NCBI RefSeq assembly: GCF_020524885.1
Contig: NZ_JAIVKJ010000002.1
Location: 682,001-746,000, forward strand
Direction: 5' to 3'
Origin: Microbulbifer elongatus
GTDB taxonomy: Bacteria > Pseudomonadota > Gammaproteobacteria > Pseudomonadales > Cellvibrionaceae
Length of the DNA: 64,000 bases
Part shown: piece by piece, positions 8,463-16,294 of the stretch
Position numbering within the stretch: position 1 is the first letter of the stretch
Layout of the letters: the number at the start of each line of letters is the position of its first letter
Program-made: the position numbers and the translations under genes
The notes under the pieces: generated by a model
Told to the model about the DNA's origin: nothing
Database searches by the model: none
Seen by the model: only the letters and a program-made list of their open reading frames with translations

Positions 8463-10685
8463 ATGACTGCTTTGCCAGGTATGGAAACAGGGCTGCTGAC
8501 TGGCCGGGGAATATTTCGTGCCCTCAGTAAATTGGTTGGCAGTTTATTTATCGTCACGCTAGTTGCTGCCTGTGGAGACAAGCATGCGGTAGATGAGTCC
8601 GTGACATCTTCAGTAGCGGAGGAGGCGCAGGTGTCTGCGGCCGACACGGTGGCGGATGAGGAGCTTCCCCCTGCCTTTGAAAACTATATTGAGCGCGGCG
8701 ACCTCGATGCGATTTCGACGCGCGGAACTTTGCGTCTGCTGGCGCCTCGTGGGCTGGAAGAGGAGTCCCTGCCACGTGACGGCCTTCCCACCGGAGAGTG
8801 GCGCGCGCTGGCCGAGAAGTTTGCACAAAAGCGCGGCCTGCAACCACAGTGGGTGTATGTGGATGACTTTGCGCAGTTGATTCCCGCATTGATCGAAGGG
8901 CGGGGTGATGTAATCGCAGTAAATTTTTCCCGTACCCGTGAGCGCGCGATGCAGGTGGCATTCACACGGCCGCTGGAATACGTACAGGAACAGCTAATCA
9001 CCCGTCGGCAAGGTGGAGAAAAATCAGAGTTAAAAGTGGCACTGCGCAATGGCAGTGCCTTTGCTGAAACCCTGGCACAGCAATCCACCGAGTCCCGTAT
9101 GTTGATGCCGAGTTTTCTGGATGGTCCGGTTACCCAGGATGAGTTACTCGAAGGCGTGGTGAAAGGGGTATTCGATGCGACCGTAATCGACAGCAATCTG
9201 GCGGAGGTCCTGCTTGTGGATTACCCGTCGCTTCAGGCCGAAAACCTGCGCGATAGTCGTCGTGCCATTGCATGGGCGGTGCGCCGCGACAGTAAAAAGC
9301 TCGAGCGTGCGTTAAATGAATACTTCACCGAAGAGCACTTGATCGCAGCACAGCGACGTACCAGTGCCCTGCGAGACTGGGAGCAGATAAAACAAACCCG
9401 CACCCTGCGCGTGCTCACGCGTAATCACCCCGCTTCCTACTTTATGTGGCGCGGAGAGTTGATGGGGTTTGATTACGATCTACTGAAACGCTTCGCCAAG
9501 GACCACGGTCTGCGCTTGAGTATGGTGGTCCCGGGGCCGGATGTGGACCTGGCAGATGCTTTGGCGGCAGGCCAGGGCGACCTGATTGCTGCGTCCCTGA
9601 CTGTTACTGAAACACGTAAGCAGCAGGGTCTGGTGTTTACCCGCCCCTATATGCAGGTGACAGAACAGCTGATTACGGCTGCGAAGGAAGGCATTACTAC
9701 CGACACCATACCGGTAGCGCAGCGCCTGCAGGGCGCGTCTGTTGCAGTGAACCCGCTGAGTAGTTACTACACCAATCTGGTTAGCTTGGCAGATACCAGT
9801 GCATCCTCGGTCGATGTACTGGCCGTCGCTGGCGCTACCACCGAACAACTGATCGATGCCGTGGCGGAAGGGCGTTACGACTACACGGTGGCGGATTCCC
9901 ATCTGGTGCAGATCGAACAGACCTACCGGGATGACTTCGCCGTGCTCGGGGATATTTCCGGCGAGCGCGATATTGCCTGGGCGGTACGCGGCGACCAGCC
10001 GGAACTGCTGGGACAATTAAACGGCTTCCTGAACAAGTACTACCGCGGGCTGTTTTTCAACGTGACTTACAATAAGTATTTCCGCGAAGAAAAACGCCTG
10101 AAGAAAAAGCAGCGCGAGCGCCTGCGTGACACCAGTAGTTTATCTCCCTACGACCCCCTGGTGCGCAAGCACGCGGTGCCAGCCGACAGGGACTGGCGCA
10201 TGGTGGTGTCACAGATGTACCAGGAGAGTCGCTTCAACCCCAAGGCGCGGTCATTTGCCGGCGCCCGCGGCCTGATGCAGGTAATGCCGCGCACGGCGCG
10301 CCAGATGGGCATCGCCGGGCTTTACGAGCCGGAAAATGGCATCCGTGCAGGTGTGGCCTACATGGGCTGGCTTGAAGAGCGCTTCCCGCGAACCTTGCCC
10401 TTTGACCAAAAAATTTATTTTACCCTCGCCGCCTACAATGCGGGTCACGGCCACGTGCGGGATGCACGGGTACTGGCAGAGCAATTGGGCAAGGATCCCA
10501 ACCGCTGGTTCAATAATGTGGAAGACGCCATGCTGCTGCTGTCGCAGCCGGAGTACTACAAAAAGGCGCGCTTCGGTTATGTGCGTGGACGAGAGCCGGT
10601 GCATTATGTGCGGGAAATCCGCGACCGTTACTTCGGTTATCTATCCGTCGCGCGACAGGAAAGATTGCCGGACCAAGCACCGTAA
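8463..10685 (+). CDS. MltF-like membrane-bound lytic transglycosylase with two solute-binding domains
   Basis: A 740-residue envelope protein. A long N-terminal leader ends in LVAAC, a lipobox near residue 37, so it is a likely lipoprotein. Two consecutive SBP_bac_3-type domains follow (about residues 75-305, starting TRGTLRLLAP, and about 310-545, starting TRTLRVLTRN). A C-terminal SLT domain begins near residue 565 with YQESRFNPKARS (catalytic Glu588), ARGLMQVMPRTA and LAAYNAGHGHV. Family knowledge: MltF cleaves the glycan strand of peptidoglycan and has one SBP domain that binds muropeptides and controls the enzyme; this version has two. GAGGTG seven bases upstream supports the ATG. It is convergent with the transglutaminase-like lipoprotein gene. 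Confidence 0.88.
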   Translation: MTALPGMETGLLTGRGIFRALSKLVGSLFIVTLVAACGDKHAVDESVTSSVAEEAQVSAADTVADEELPPAFENYIERGDLDAISTRGTLRLLAPRGLEEESLPRDGLPTGEWRALAEKFAQKRGLQPQWVYVDDFAQLIPALIEGRGDVIAVNFSRTRERAMQVAFTRPLEYVQEQLITRRQGGEKSELKVALRNGSAFAETLAQQSTESRMLMPSFLDGPVTQDELLEGVVKGVFDATVIDSNLAEVLLVDYPSLQAENLRDSRRAIAWAVRRDSKKLERALNEYFTEEHLIAAQRRTSALRDWEQIKQTRTLRVLTRNHPASYFMWRGELMGFDYDLLKRFAKDHGLRLSMVVPGPDVDLADALAAGQGDLIAASLTVTETRKQQGLVFTRPYMQVTEQLITAAKEGITTDTIPVAQRLQGASVAVNPLSSYYTNLVSLADTSASSVDVLAVAGATTEQLIDAVAEGRYDYTVADSHLVQIEQTYRDDFAVLGDISGERDIAWAVRGDQPELLGQLNGFLNKYYRGLFFNVTYNKYFREEKRLKKKQRERLRDTSSLSPYDPLVRKHAVPADRDWRMVVSQMYQESRFNPKARSFAGARGLMQVMPRTARQMGIAGLYEPENGIRAGVAYMGWLEERFPRTLPFDQKIYFTLAAYNAGHGHVRDARVLAEQLGKDPNRWFNNVEDAMLLLSQPEYYKKARFGYVRGREPVHYVREIRDRYFGYLSVARQERLPDQAP

Positions 10686-10766
10686 AACTTGGGTTGTCAC
10701 TTCACAAGGGCCGCGCATTGGAAAGTGTCGAGATGTCCACAAGGTCGTATTAAACCGGTGATATTC

Positions 10767-11714
10767 TCAGGACCCTTTACCACTAGTGTCGGGTTCCTTG
10801 CTTGCCTGAGAAAGGCTGCGTTTGCTCTGCAACTCATATACCCGGCGCAAATTGTTTTCGGCCGCTGTGTTGCTACTGTCCAGTGCTAGCGCCTGGGTAT
10901 AGCTGAACTCTGCCAGTTCCAGATTGCCTGATTTGCGGTGCACGTAGCCCAGGCTGTTCCACAACAGGCTGGTATTTGGTGTCAGCGTCAATGCCTCATT
11001 CAGCAGTGCCAGGGCCTCGTCAAGCTGCTGCGCTTTCACCATCTCTAGCGCCCGGTTGTTCAGGTACAGGGATTGGACTGTGGCGTCTGCCAGTTTTTCA
11101 TGATGGTAGTTGAAGCGCGGTTCGAAATTGAATTCGAATACCCGTGTGGTCCAGCCAAGCGAGACTTCCGCATTGATATGCAGAACGTCCTGCACCAGCA
11201 ATTGGCCTTTTCCCCTGGTAACGGCGCGGCGCTCCATGGGTGCATATACCTGATTGAAGTGCGCCTCCAGCCCGACCTCCCGCGCCAGCGCCACAACAAG
11301 GGCTGCGAATGAAATGCAGTTCCCGCGCCGCATTGCAAACGCCTCCGCGGCGGTGGTGGTAGTGTCCAGGTCGTATTCCAGCTCGAAGCGCTCCATCTTC
11401 AGGGTGCGCAGGATACGGCGGAATCGCTTCTTCGGATTCAGCGATGGATCAATGGTGTCGACAAACGCTTTCATTTCCGGGCTGAGAGCCAGTAGCTGGC
11501 CCGCATTGTTGGTAGTGCGGCTGCTGATGCTACTGTCATTGCCTGGGCCAGGTGCGCCGGCGATTTTCTCGCCGGCCATCGCCTCAGTACGTGTGGCAAA
11601 AGCGGTATCCAGTAGTGCTTCGACATCCTTGTCCGGCATCACTGTGGGTTGATGCAGCTTGCTGCTAGCACAGCCAAGCTGAATCATTGTTATCAATATC
11701 ACTACCCATCGCAT
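10767..11714 (-). CDS. Transglutaminase-like cysteine domain plus TPR lipoprotein
   Basis: A 315-residue envelope protein. The N-terminus (MRWVVILITMIQLGCASS) looks like a lipoprotein signal with the modified Cys near residue 15, although the lipobox is not perfect. The middle resembles a transglutaminase-like fold with RRGNCISFAALVVALARE (candidate Cys133) and VLHINAEV (candidate His179). The C-terminal 100 residues hold two to three TPR helix pairs (ALLNEALTLTPNTSLLWNSLGYVH; LAEFSYTQALALDSSNTAAENN). The ATG at 11714 has AGGAGG about eight bases upstream; an in-frame upstream ATG at 11750 is less likely. Whether it is an active peptidase or cross-linking enzyme is unknown. Similar proteins are annotated as transglutaminase-domain/TPR proteins. 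Confidence 0.75.
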   Translation of the reverse strand: MRWVVILITMIQLGCASSKLHQPTVMPDKDVEALLDTAFATRTEAMAGEKIAGAPGPGNDSSISSRTTNNAGQLLALSPEMKAFVDTIDPSLNPKKRFRRILRTLKMERFELEYDLDTTTTAAEAFAMRRGNCISFAALVVALAREVGLEAHFNQVYAPMERRAVTRGKGQLLVQDVLHINAEVSLGWTTRVFEFNFEPRFNYHHEKLADATVQSLYLNNRALEMVKAQQLDEALALLNEALTLTPNTSLLWNSLGYVHRKSGNLELAEFSYTQALALDSSNTAAENNLRRVYELQSKRSLSQASKEPDTSGKGS

Positions 11715-11779
11715 CGGAATATCCTCCTGTTGATGGGCATATGGACGCACAAAAGAACTGCGTTGGTTGCGATCTATCG

Positions 11780-11891
11780 ATGAAGGTGCTGTATTGTGCG
11801 GTGAGAGGAAATGATGACCGGCGTCTCTGCGACGGGGCGAAGGCAGGGCGGCGACGAGTGGATATTGGATCCTGGTCGAAAAAGGGGCTGC
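11780..11891 (+). repeat. Direct repeat copy A (112 nt) left of the beta-alanine module
   Basis: Aligns without gaps to 16053-16164 in the same orientation; by hand I count 85 of 112 identical positions. On the minus strand both copies read as an open frame sharing STRRRP, a Q-R pair and PLTAQ, but no start or ribosome-binding site is evident. The remainder of 11715-12001 holds the leader of the minus-strand lipoprotein gene and an mmsA terminator-like hairpin. Confidence 0.75.
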
Positions 11892-11956
11892 TACAGGCGC
11901 AGGGGCTGGAAGTCGCGTGTGTTGGCGGGGAGGTAGGTAAGGTGTTCTTTGCGTAT

Positions 11957-11988
11957 GCCACCCCGCGGCACAGTGTCAGCGGGGTGGC
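11957..11988 (-). terminator. Hairpin downstream of mmsA
   Basis: A perfect ten-base stem (gccaccccgc/gcggggtggc) with a 12-nt loop starts 13 nt past the mmsA stop on the minus strand. The T run is weak, so it is a candidate terminator or 3'-end stabiliser. Confidence 0.55.
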
Positions 11989-12001
11989 TTGCTCTTGAAG
12001 G

Positions 12002-13495
12002 TCAGTTGCTGGGGAACGAGAACTGTGCACCTTCACGTACGCCGCTGGACGGCCAGCGCTGGGTGATGGTCTTACGGTTAGTGTAGAAGCGTACACCGTC
12101 AGGACCGTAAGCACTCAGGCAACCAAACAGGGAGCGCTTCCAGCCACCAAAGCTGTGGTAGGCCACCGGTACCGGCAGGGGTACGTTGATGCCGACCATG
12201 CCCACCAGGATGTTGTCGCTGAAGTAGCGGGCTGCCTCGCCGTCACGGGTGAAGATGCAAGTGCCGTTGCCATATTCGTGATCATTGATCATCTGCATGG
12301 CTTCTTCCATGCTCTTGGCACGTACTACCAACAGTACCGGGCCGAAGATTTCCTCTTCATAGCAGGTCATGCCCTTCTTCACATTGTCGATCAGCGTGCC
12401 GCCGACAAAGAAGCCATTCTCATAGCCATTTACCTGCGGATTGCGACCGTCCACAACAATGGTTGCGCCCTGTTCCTCGGCGCTGGCGATGTAGCCGTTC
12501 ACCTTGTTTTTGTGTGCTTCGGTAATCACCGGGCCGAAATCGTTGCTGCTGTCGGTATACGCACCGACTTTCAGCTTCTGCATTTCGCCAGTCATCTTTT
12601 CGATAAAAGTGTCCGCGGCCTCGTCGCCCACACAGACGGCAACAGACAGAGCCATGCAGCGCTCGCCGGAGGAGCCGAAGGCGGCACCGGTCAGCGCAGC
12701 GACGGCGTTATCCATGTCGGCATCGGGCATGATGATGGCGTGGTTCTTGGCACCGCCGAGTGCCTGGCAGCGTTTGCCGTGAGCGCTGGCAGTGGAGTAA
12801 ACATACTCTGCAATCGGCGTGGAACCTACGAAGCTGACAGCCTGGACTTCCGGTGCGGTTAGCAGGGTGTCCACGGCAATTTTGTCGCCATTAACCACGT
12901 TCAGTACGCCATTCGGCAGGCCGGCTTCCTGCAGCAGCTGAGCCAGGTAAATAGCGGCGGACGGATCACGCTCGGACGGTTTCAGCACGAACGTGTTGCC
13001 GCACACGATCGCCAGCGGGAACATCCACAGCGGTACCATGGCCGGGAAATTGAACGGGGTGATACCTGCAACGACGCCCAGCGGCTGCATTTCACTCCAG
13101 GAATCGATGTTGGGGCCCACATTGCGACTGTGCTCGCCTTTCAGCATCTGTGGTGCGTAGCAGGCGAAATCCACGTTCTCGATACCACGGGTCAGTTCAC
13201 CCATGGCGTCGTGGGAAATTTTGCCATGCTCCTCGCCGATCATCGCGCAGATCTGTTCGGCGTTTTCCTCTAGCAGCTGCTTGAATTTGAACATGACCTT
13301 GGCGCGCTTAGCCGGCGGTGTGTCACGCCAGGCCGGGAAAGCGGCCGCTGCTGCGGCGATCGCTTCTTCGACGGTTTCCTTGGCAGCGATGGCGACCTGC
13401 TTGGTCGCTTTACCGGTAGCCGGGTTGAATACGTCCTGGGTGCGCTCGGCAGCCTCTGTTACCTGGCCGTTAATGTAGTGACCCACAGTCTTCAT
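12002..13495 (-). CDS. mmsA: CoA-acylating methylmalonate/malonate-semialdehyde dehydrogenase
   Basis: A 497-residue cytoplasmic enzyme that converts malonate or methylmalonate semialdehyde plus CoA and NAD to acetyl- or propionyl-CoA, NADH and CO2. Seen: ITPFNFPAMVPLWMFP, the nucleotide-binding FVGSTPIAEYV, the family-specific LGGAKNHAIIMPDAD (the general-base Glu of ordinary aldehyde dehydrogenases is absent, as expected), and the catalytic Cys280 in GSSGERCMALSV. Length is normal. The ATG at 13495 is preceded by AGAGAGG. It lies 150 bp downstream of the class III aminotransferase gene on the same strand: the aminotransferase makes the semialdehyde and MmsA finishes the breakdown of beta-alanine or related omega-amino acids. 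Confidence 0.94.
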   Translation of the reverse strand: MKTVGHYINGQVTEAAERTQDVFNPATGKATKQVAIAAKETVEEAIAAAAAAFPAWRDTPPAKRAKVMFKFKQLLEENAEQICAMIGEEHGKISHDAMGELTRGIENVDFACYAPQMLKGEHSRNVGPNIDSWSEMQPLGVVAGITPFNFPAMVPLWMFPLAIVCGNTFVLKPSERDPSAAIYLAQLLQEAGLPNGVLNVVNGDKIAVDTLLTAPEVQAVSFVGSTPIAEYVYSTASAHGKRCQALGGAKNHAIIMPDADMDNAVAALTGAAFGSSGERCMALSVAVCVGDEAADTFIEKMTGEMQKLKVGAYTDSSNDFGPVITEAHKNKVNGYIASAEEQGATIVVDGRNPQVNGYENGFFVGGTLIDNVKKGMTCYEEEIFGPVLLVVRAKSMEEAMQMINDHEYGNGTCIFTRDGEAARYFSDNILVGMVGINVPLPVPVAYHSFGGWKRSLFGCLSAYGPDGVRFYTNRKTITQRWPSSGVREGAQFSFPSN

Positions 13496-13645
13496 GGAAG
13501 AACCTCTCTCTATTCTCAATCTTGCGGAATTTCTTGTTTCAGTTTTTTGTCGACAACGCGTTTGGGGCCGCAGTGCGTGGCTGGCTGCTATACCGGCACC
13601 GCGCAGCGCGAGCAGGCGCGAATGCAGTAGGCCCCAATCGATTTG

Positions 13646-14986
13646 TCACTGGCTGTCGGCAACCAGCTTGATACAGTCGCCCAGCGCGCTTACCAGTCGA
13701 TCGATTTCTTCCGGCTCGGCTACAAATGGCATGCCGAGCTGAATGGTGTCGCCACCGTAACGCACGTAGAAGCCCTTCTCCCACATCTTCATGGCGATCT
13801 GGTAGGGGCGCAGCAGGGGTTCGCCCGGTGCGGCCTCGATGGTGAGACCAGCGGCCACTCCGCAGTTACGGATGTCGGTGACCAGCGGGAGTCCTTGTAG
13901 CTGGTGTACGCGCTCCTCGAGCACGCCAGCCAGTTCGCTGGCACGGCTGAACAGGTTTTCTTTCTCCAGAATATCCAGGGAGGCGAGTGCAGCGGCACAG
14001 GCTACCGGGTGGGCGGAGTAGGTATATCCGTGGGGCAGTTCCAGCAGGTAGTCGTGCCCCCCCTGTTCCATAAACGTGTCGTAGATCTCCTGCTTGGCGA
14101 TAACCGCTCCCATGGGGACAGCGCCATTGGTCAGCTGCTTGGCGGTGTTGATGATATCCGGCGTTACACCGAAGGCCTCGGCACCGGTGGCGGCGCCCAT
14201 GCGGCCGAACGCGGTGATTACCTCGTCGAAGATCAGCAGGATGTTGTGTTGGTTGCAGATTTCACGCAGGCGCTTCAGGTAGCCCTTGGGCGGCGGCAGT
14301 ACACCGGCTGAGCCGGCCATGGGCTCCACGATCACCGCGGCGATGTTGGAGGCATCGTGCAGGGCGATCAGTTCCAGCAACTCGTCTGCCAGGTGCGCGC
14401 CTTCCTCGGGCATGCCTTTGTTAAACTTGTTCTCTGGCAGCACAGTGTGGGCCAGGTGGTCGGCATCCACGGCGGTGCCGTACAGGGCGCGATTGGCTCC
14501 GATGCCACCGACACTGATGCCGCCGAAGTTCACCCCGTGGTAACCCTTGGCGCGGCCGATCAGTTTGGTCTTGGTGGGCATACCCTTTTTACGCCAGTAG
14601 GCGCGGGCGATCTTTAGCGAGGTCTCGGCAGACTCGGAGCCTGAGCCAGTGAAGAACACGCGGTTCAGCCCTTCCGGCATGAACTGGGTGATTCGCTCGG
14701 CCAGTTCAAAGGCCTTGGGGTGGCCGAACTGGAACGCCGGCGAGTAGTCGAGGGTCCGCAGCTGTTCGCTGACGGCATCGGCAATCTCTACGCGGTTGTG
14801 CCCCGCGCCGCAGGTCCACAGGCCGGACAGGCCATCAAAGATGCGGCGGCCGTCTGCGCTGGTGTAGTAGCAACCATCGGCACCAGTGATGATGCGCGGA
14901 TCCTTCTTGAACTGGCGGTTGCCCGTGTAGGCCATCCAGTGGGCGTCCAGCTGTGCCTGGGTCAGCCCGGCGAACTTGTCACTCAT
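13646..14986 (-). CDS. Class III PLP omega-amino acid:pyruvate aminotransferase (BauA-like)
   Basis: A 446-residue cytoplasmic aminotransferase that moves the amino group of beta-alanine or another omega-amino acid to pyruvate. Seen: the N-terminal QLDAHWMAYTGNRQFKKDP typical of omega-APT/BauA, GSGSESAETSLKIARAY, YHGVNFGGISVGG, IFDEVITAFGRMG (Asp254 contacts the pyridine nitrogen) and NTAKQLTNGAVPMGAV (Schiff-base Lys283). Length matches the Pseudomonas omega-aminotransferases (about 449). GGGAGA sits before the ATG. It forms an apparent operon with mmsA and diverges from a LysR regulator gene across 131 bp with two palindromes, which suggests inducer-dependent control. Confidence 0.9.
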   Translation of the reverse strand: MSDKFAGLTQAQLDAHWMAYTGNRQFKKDPRIITGADGCYYTSADGRRIFDGLSGLWTCGAGHNRVEIADAVSEQLRTLDYSPAFQFGHPKAFELAERITQFMPEGLNRVFFTGSGSESAETSLKIARAYWRKKGMPTKTKLIGRAKGYHGVNFGGISVGGIGANRALYGTAVDADHLAHTVLPENKFNKGMPEEGAHLADELLELIALHDASNIAAVIVEPMAGSAGVLPPPKGYLKRLREICNQHNILLIFDEVITAFGRMGAATGAEAFGVTPDIINTAKQLTNGAVPMGAVIAKQEIYDTFMEQGGHDYLLELPHGYTYSAHPVACAAALASLDILEKENLFSRASELAGVLEERVHQLQGLPLVTDIRNCGVAAGLTIEAAPGEPLLRPYQIAMKMWEKGFYVRYGGDTIQLGMPFVAEPEEIDRLVSALGDCIKLVADSQ

Positions 14987-15055
14987 TCTTATTCTCCCGG
15001 AAACACTCGGTATGACTGTGGAATACCAGTCACTGTAGGTGAGCTTTAATGTTGC

Positions 15056-15071
15056 ATAAATTGCAATTTAT
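15056..15071. promoter_or_regulatory. Palindrome 1 in the aminotransferase/LysR divergent region
   Basis: ATAAATTGCAATTTAT is a perfect 16-bp palindrome of the kind used as a LysR-type recognition site. It lies 70 nt from the aminotransferase start and 47 nt before the LysR start. Confidence 0.55.
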
Positions 15072-15080
15072 CTACGTTTG

Positions 15081-15098
15081 GTTTCATATTGGTGAAAC
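15081..15098. promoter_or_regulatory. Palindrome 2 in the aminotransferase/LysR divergent region
   Basis: GTTTCA and TGAAAC are perfect inverted arms around TATTGG. The dyad lies 19 nt before the LysR start and is a candidate autoregulatory or activation half of a LysR operator pair. Confidence 0.5.
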
Positions 15099-15117
15099 TA
15101 TCTTTGAGGGGTATCCG

Positions 15118-16041
15118 ATGGGACGCAAACAGGCCGCCTTGCTGGGCCAGCTGAGTGATATCGACCTGCGGTTGCTGCGGGTCTTCCGCGCCGTCGCGGA
15201 GGCCGGTGGCTTCTCGGCTGCCGAACTGGAGCTGAATGTCGGGCGCTCGACCATCAGCCGTCATATCAAGGATTTGGAGGTGCGTCTTGGGGTGACTCTG
15301 TGCCGACGTGGCCGCGCCGGGTTTGCCCTGACCGAGGAGGGGCGGCAGATTTACCAGGCGACCCTGAAGTTGCTCGCCTCCCTGGAGACATTCCGCGGCG
15401 AGGTGGCCGATGTCCACAAGCGGATGACCGGCCATATTTCCATCGCCCTGTTCGACAAGATGGTCACCAACCCCGCCGCGCACATCGCGGAGGCCCTGCG
15501 CAAGTTTGATGACCTGGCTCCGGAGGTGAGCCTGGATATCCACATCGAGCCCATCAACGAGGTCGAGCGTGGGGTCATGGAGGGGCGCTTCCAGCTGGGG
15601 GTTATCCCCACCCATCGAGCCTCTCCCAGCCTCGACTACCAGCACCTCTTTTATGAGCAGATGTACCTGTATTGTGGCTACCGCCACCCGTTTTTCGGCA
15701 CTGCGGATATCTCCATTGATGATGATGCCGTCAGAGATTGCAAGTATGCCGGCCTGGGCTACCACTCACCGAATATGGAAGTGGGCAACAAACTGGGGCT
15801 GGAGCGGGATGTCACCGTCAACGATCAGGAGGCCATCGTGCATTGCTTGCAGTCAGGCCGTTATATCGGCTACCTGCCAGATCACTACGCGGAATCCTTT
15901 GTGAAGAAAGGCGAAATCCGTGCGATCTGCCCGCAACGCTATCAGTACCAGTGTGACTTCGTGGCAATTCAGCGGGTATCGCCGAAGCCTTCGCGGATTG
16001 TGAAGACTCTGTGGGATTGCTTGCAGGGGGCTCACCGATAA
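15118..16041 (+). CDS. LysR-type transcriptional regulator of the beta-alanine module
   Basis: A 307-residue LysR-family regulator. The N-terminal winged helix-turn-helix (about residues 15-75) reads DLRLLRVFRAVAEAGGFSAAE...VGRSTISRHIKDLEVRLGVTL. The effector-binding periplasmic-protein-like domain occupies about 95-300. The ATG at 15118 is chosen because GAGGGG lies eight bases upstream and it gives a standard LysR N-terminus; an in-frame ATG at 15049 would add 23 unusual residues and run through the palindromes. It is divergent from the aminotransferase-mmsA pair, which it presumably controls in response to an omega-amino acid or its product. The direct repeat copy B follows the stop. Confidence 0.9.
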   Translation: MGRKQAALLGQLSDIDLRLLRVFRAVAEAGGFSAAELELNVGRSTISRHIKDLEVRLGVTLCRRGRAGFALTEEGRQIYQATLKLLASLETFRGEVADVHKRMTGHISIALFDKMVTNPAAHIAEALRKFDDLAPEVSLDIHIEPINEVERGVMEGRFQLGVIPTHRASPSLDYQHLFYEQMYLYCGYRHPFFGTADISIDDDAVRDCKYAGLGYHSPNMEVGNKLGLERDVTVNDQEAIVHCLQSGRYIGYLPDHYAESFVKKGEIRAICPQRYQYQCDFVAIQRVSPKPSRIVKTLWDCLQGAHR

Positions 16042-16052
16042 ATACCGAGCGG

Positions 16053-16164
16053 ATGAAAATGCTGGATTGTGCGGTGAGTGGAAGTGCCGACTGGAGTCTT
16101 TGCGGTAGGGCGAAGCGGGGGCGACGACGAGTGGAAGGTGGGGTTTGGTTGAAAAATGGTCTGC
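16053..16164 (+). repeat. Direct repeat copy B (112 nt) right of the beta-alanine module
   Basis: Partner of the repeat at 11780-11891: same orientation, same length, no gaps. It begins 12 nt after the LysR stop codon. Together the copies bracket mmsA, the aminotransferase and lysR. The rest of 16042-16294 holds a GC-rich hairpin (16243-16263) close to the FadL 3' end and nothing else I can recognise. Confidence 0.75.
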
Positions 16165-16242
16165 GGCGAGACGGGCGGTGATCGCCGATCGGCTGGGCCA
16201 TGCCGGATACGCATCGGTAGAGGCGCTGACCCAGTCGGAGGG

Positions 16243-16263
16243 GCCGGCGCGAGGCGCGCCGGC
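16243..16263 (-). terminator. GC-rich hairpin downstream of the FadL-type gene
   Basis: Nine-base arms gccggcgcg/cgcgccggc with a 3-nt loop lie about 30 nt past the stop of the minus-strand porin gene. No T run follows on the minus strand, so termination activity is uncertain. Confidence 0.4.
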
Positions 16264-16294
16264 GTTTCCGTTAAAGATTACTGACAGGGCTGGC

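Noticed and set aside
11687-11998. A 103-codon plus-strand open frame over repeat copy A
   Set aside because: No family, no ribosome-binding site, and the only conserved part is the repeat itself.
11780-16164. The beta-alanine module as an insertion sequence or transposon
   Set aside because: The flanking repeats are direct and diverged, with no transposase, terminal inverted repeats or target-site duplication.
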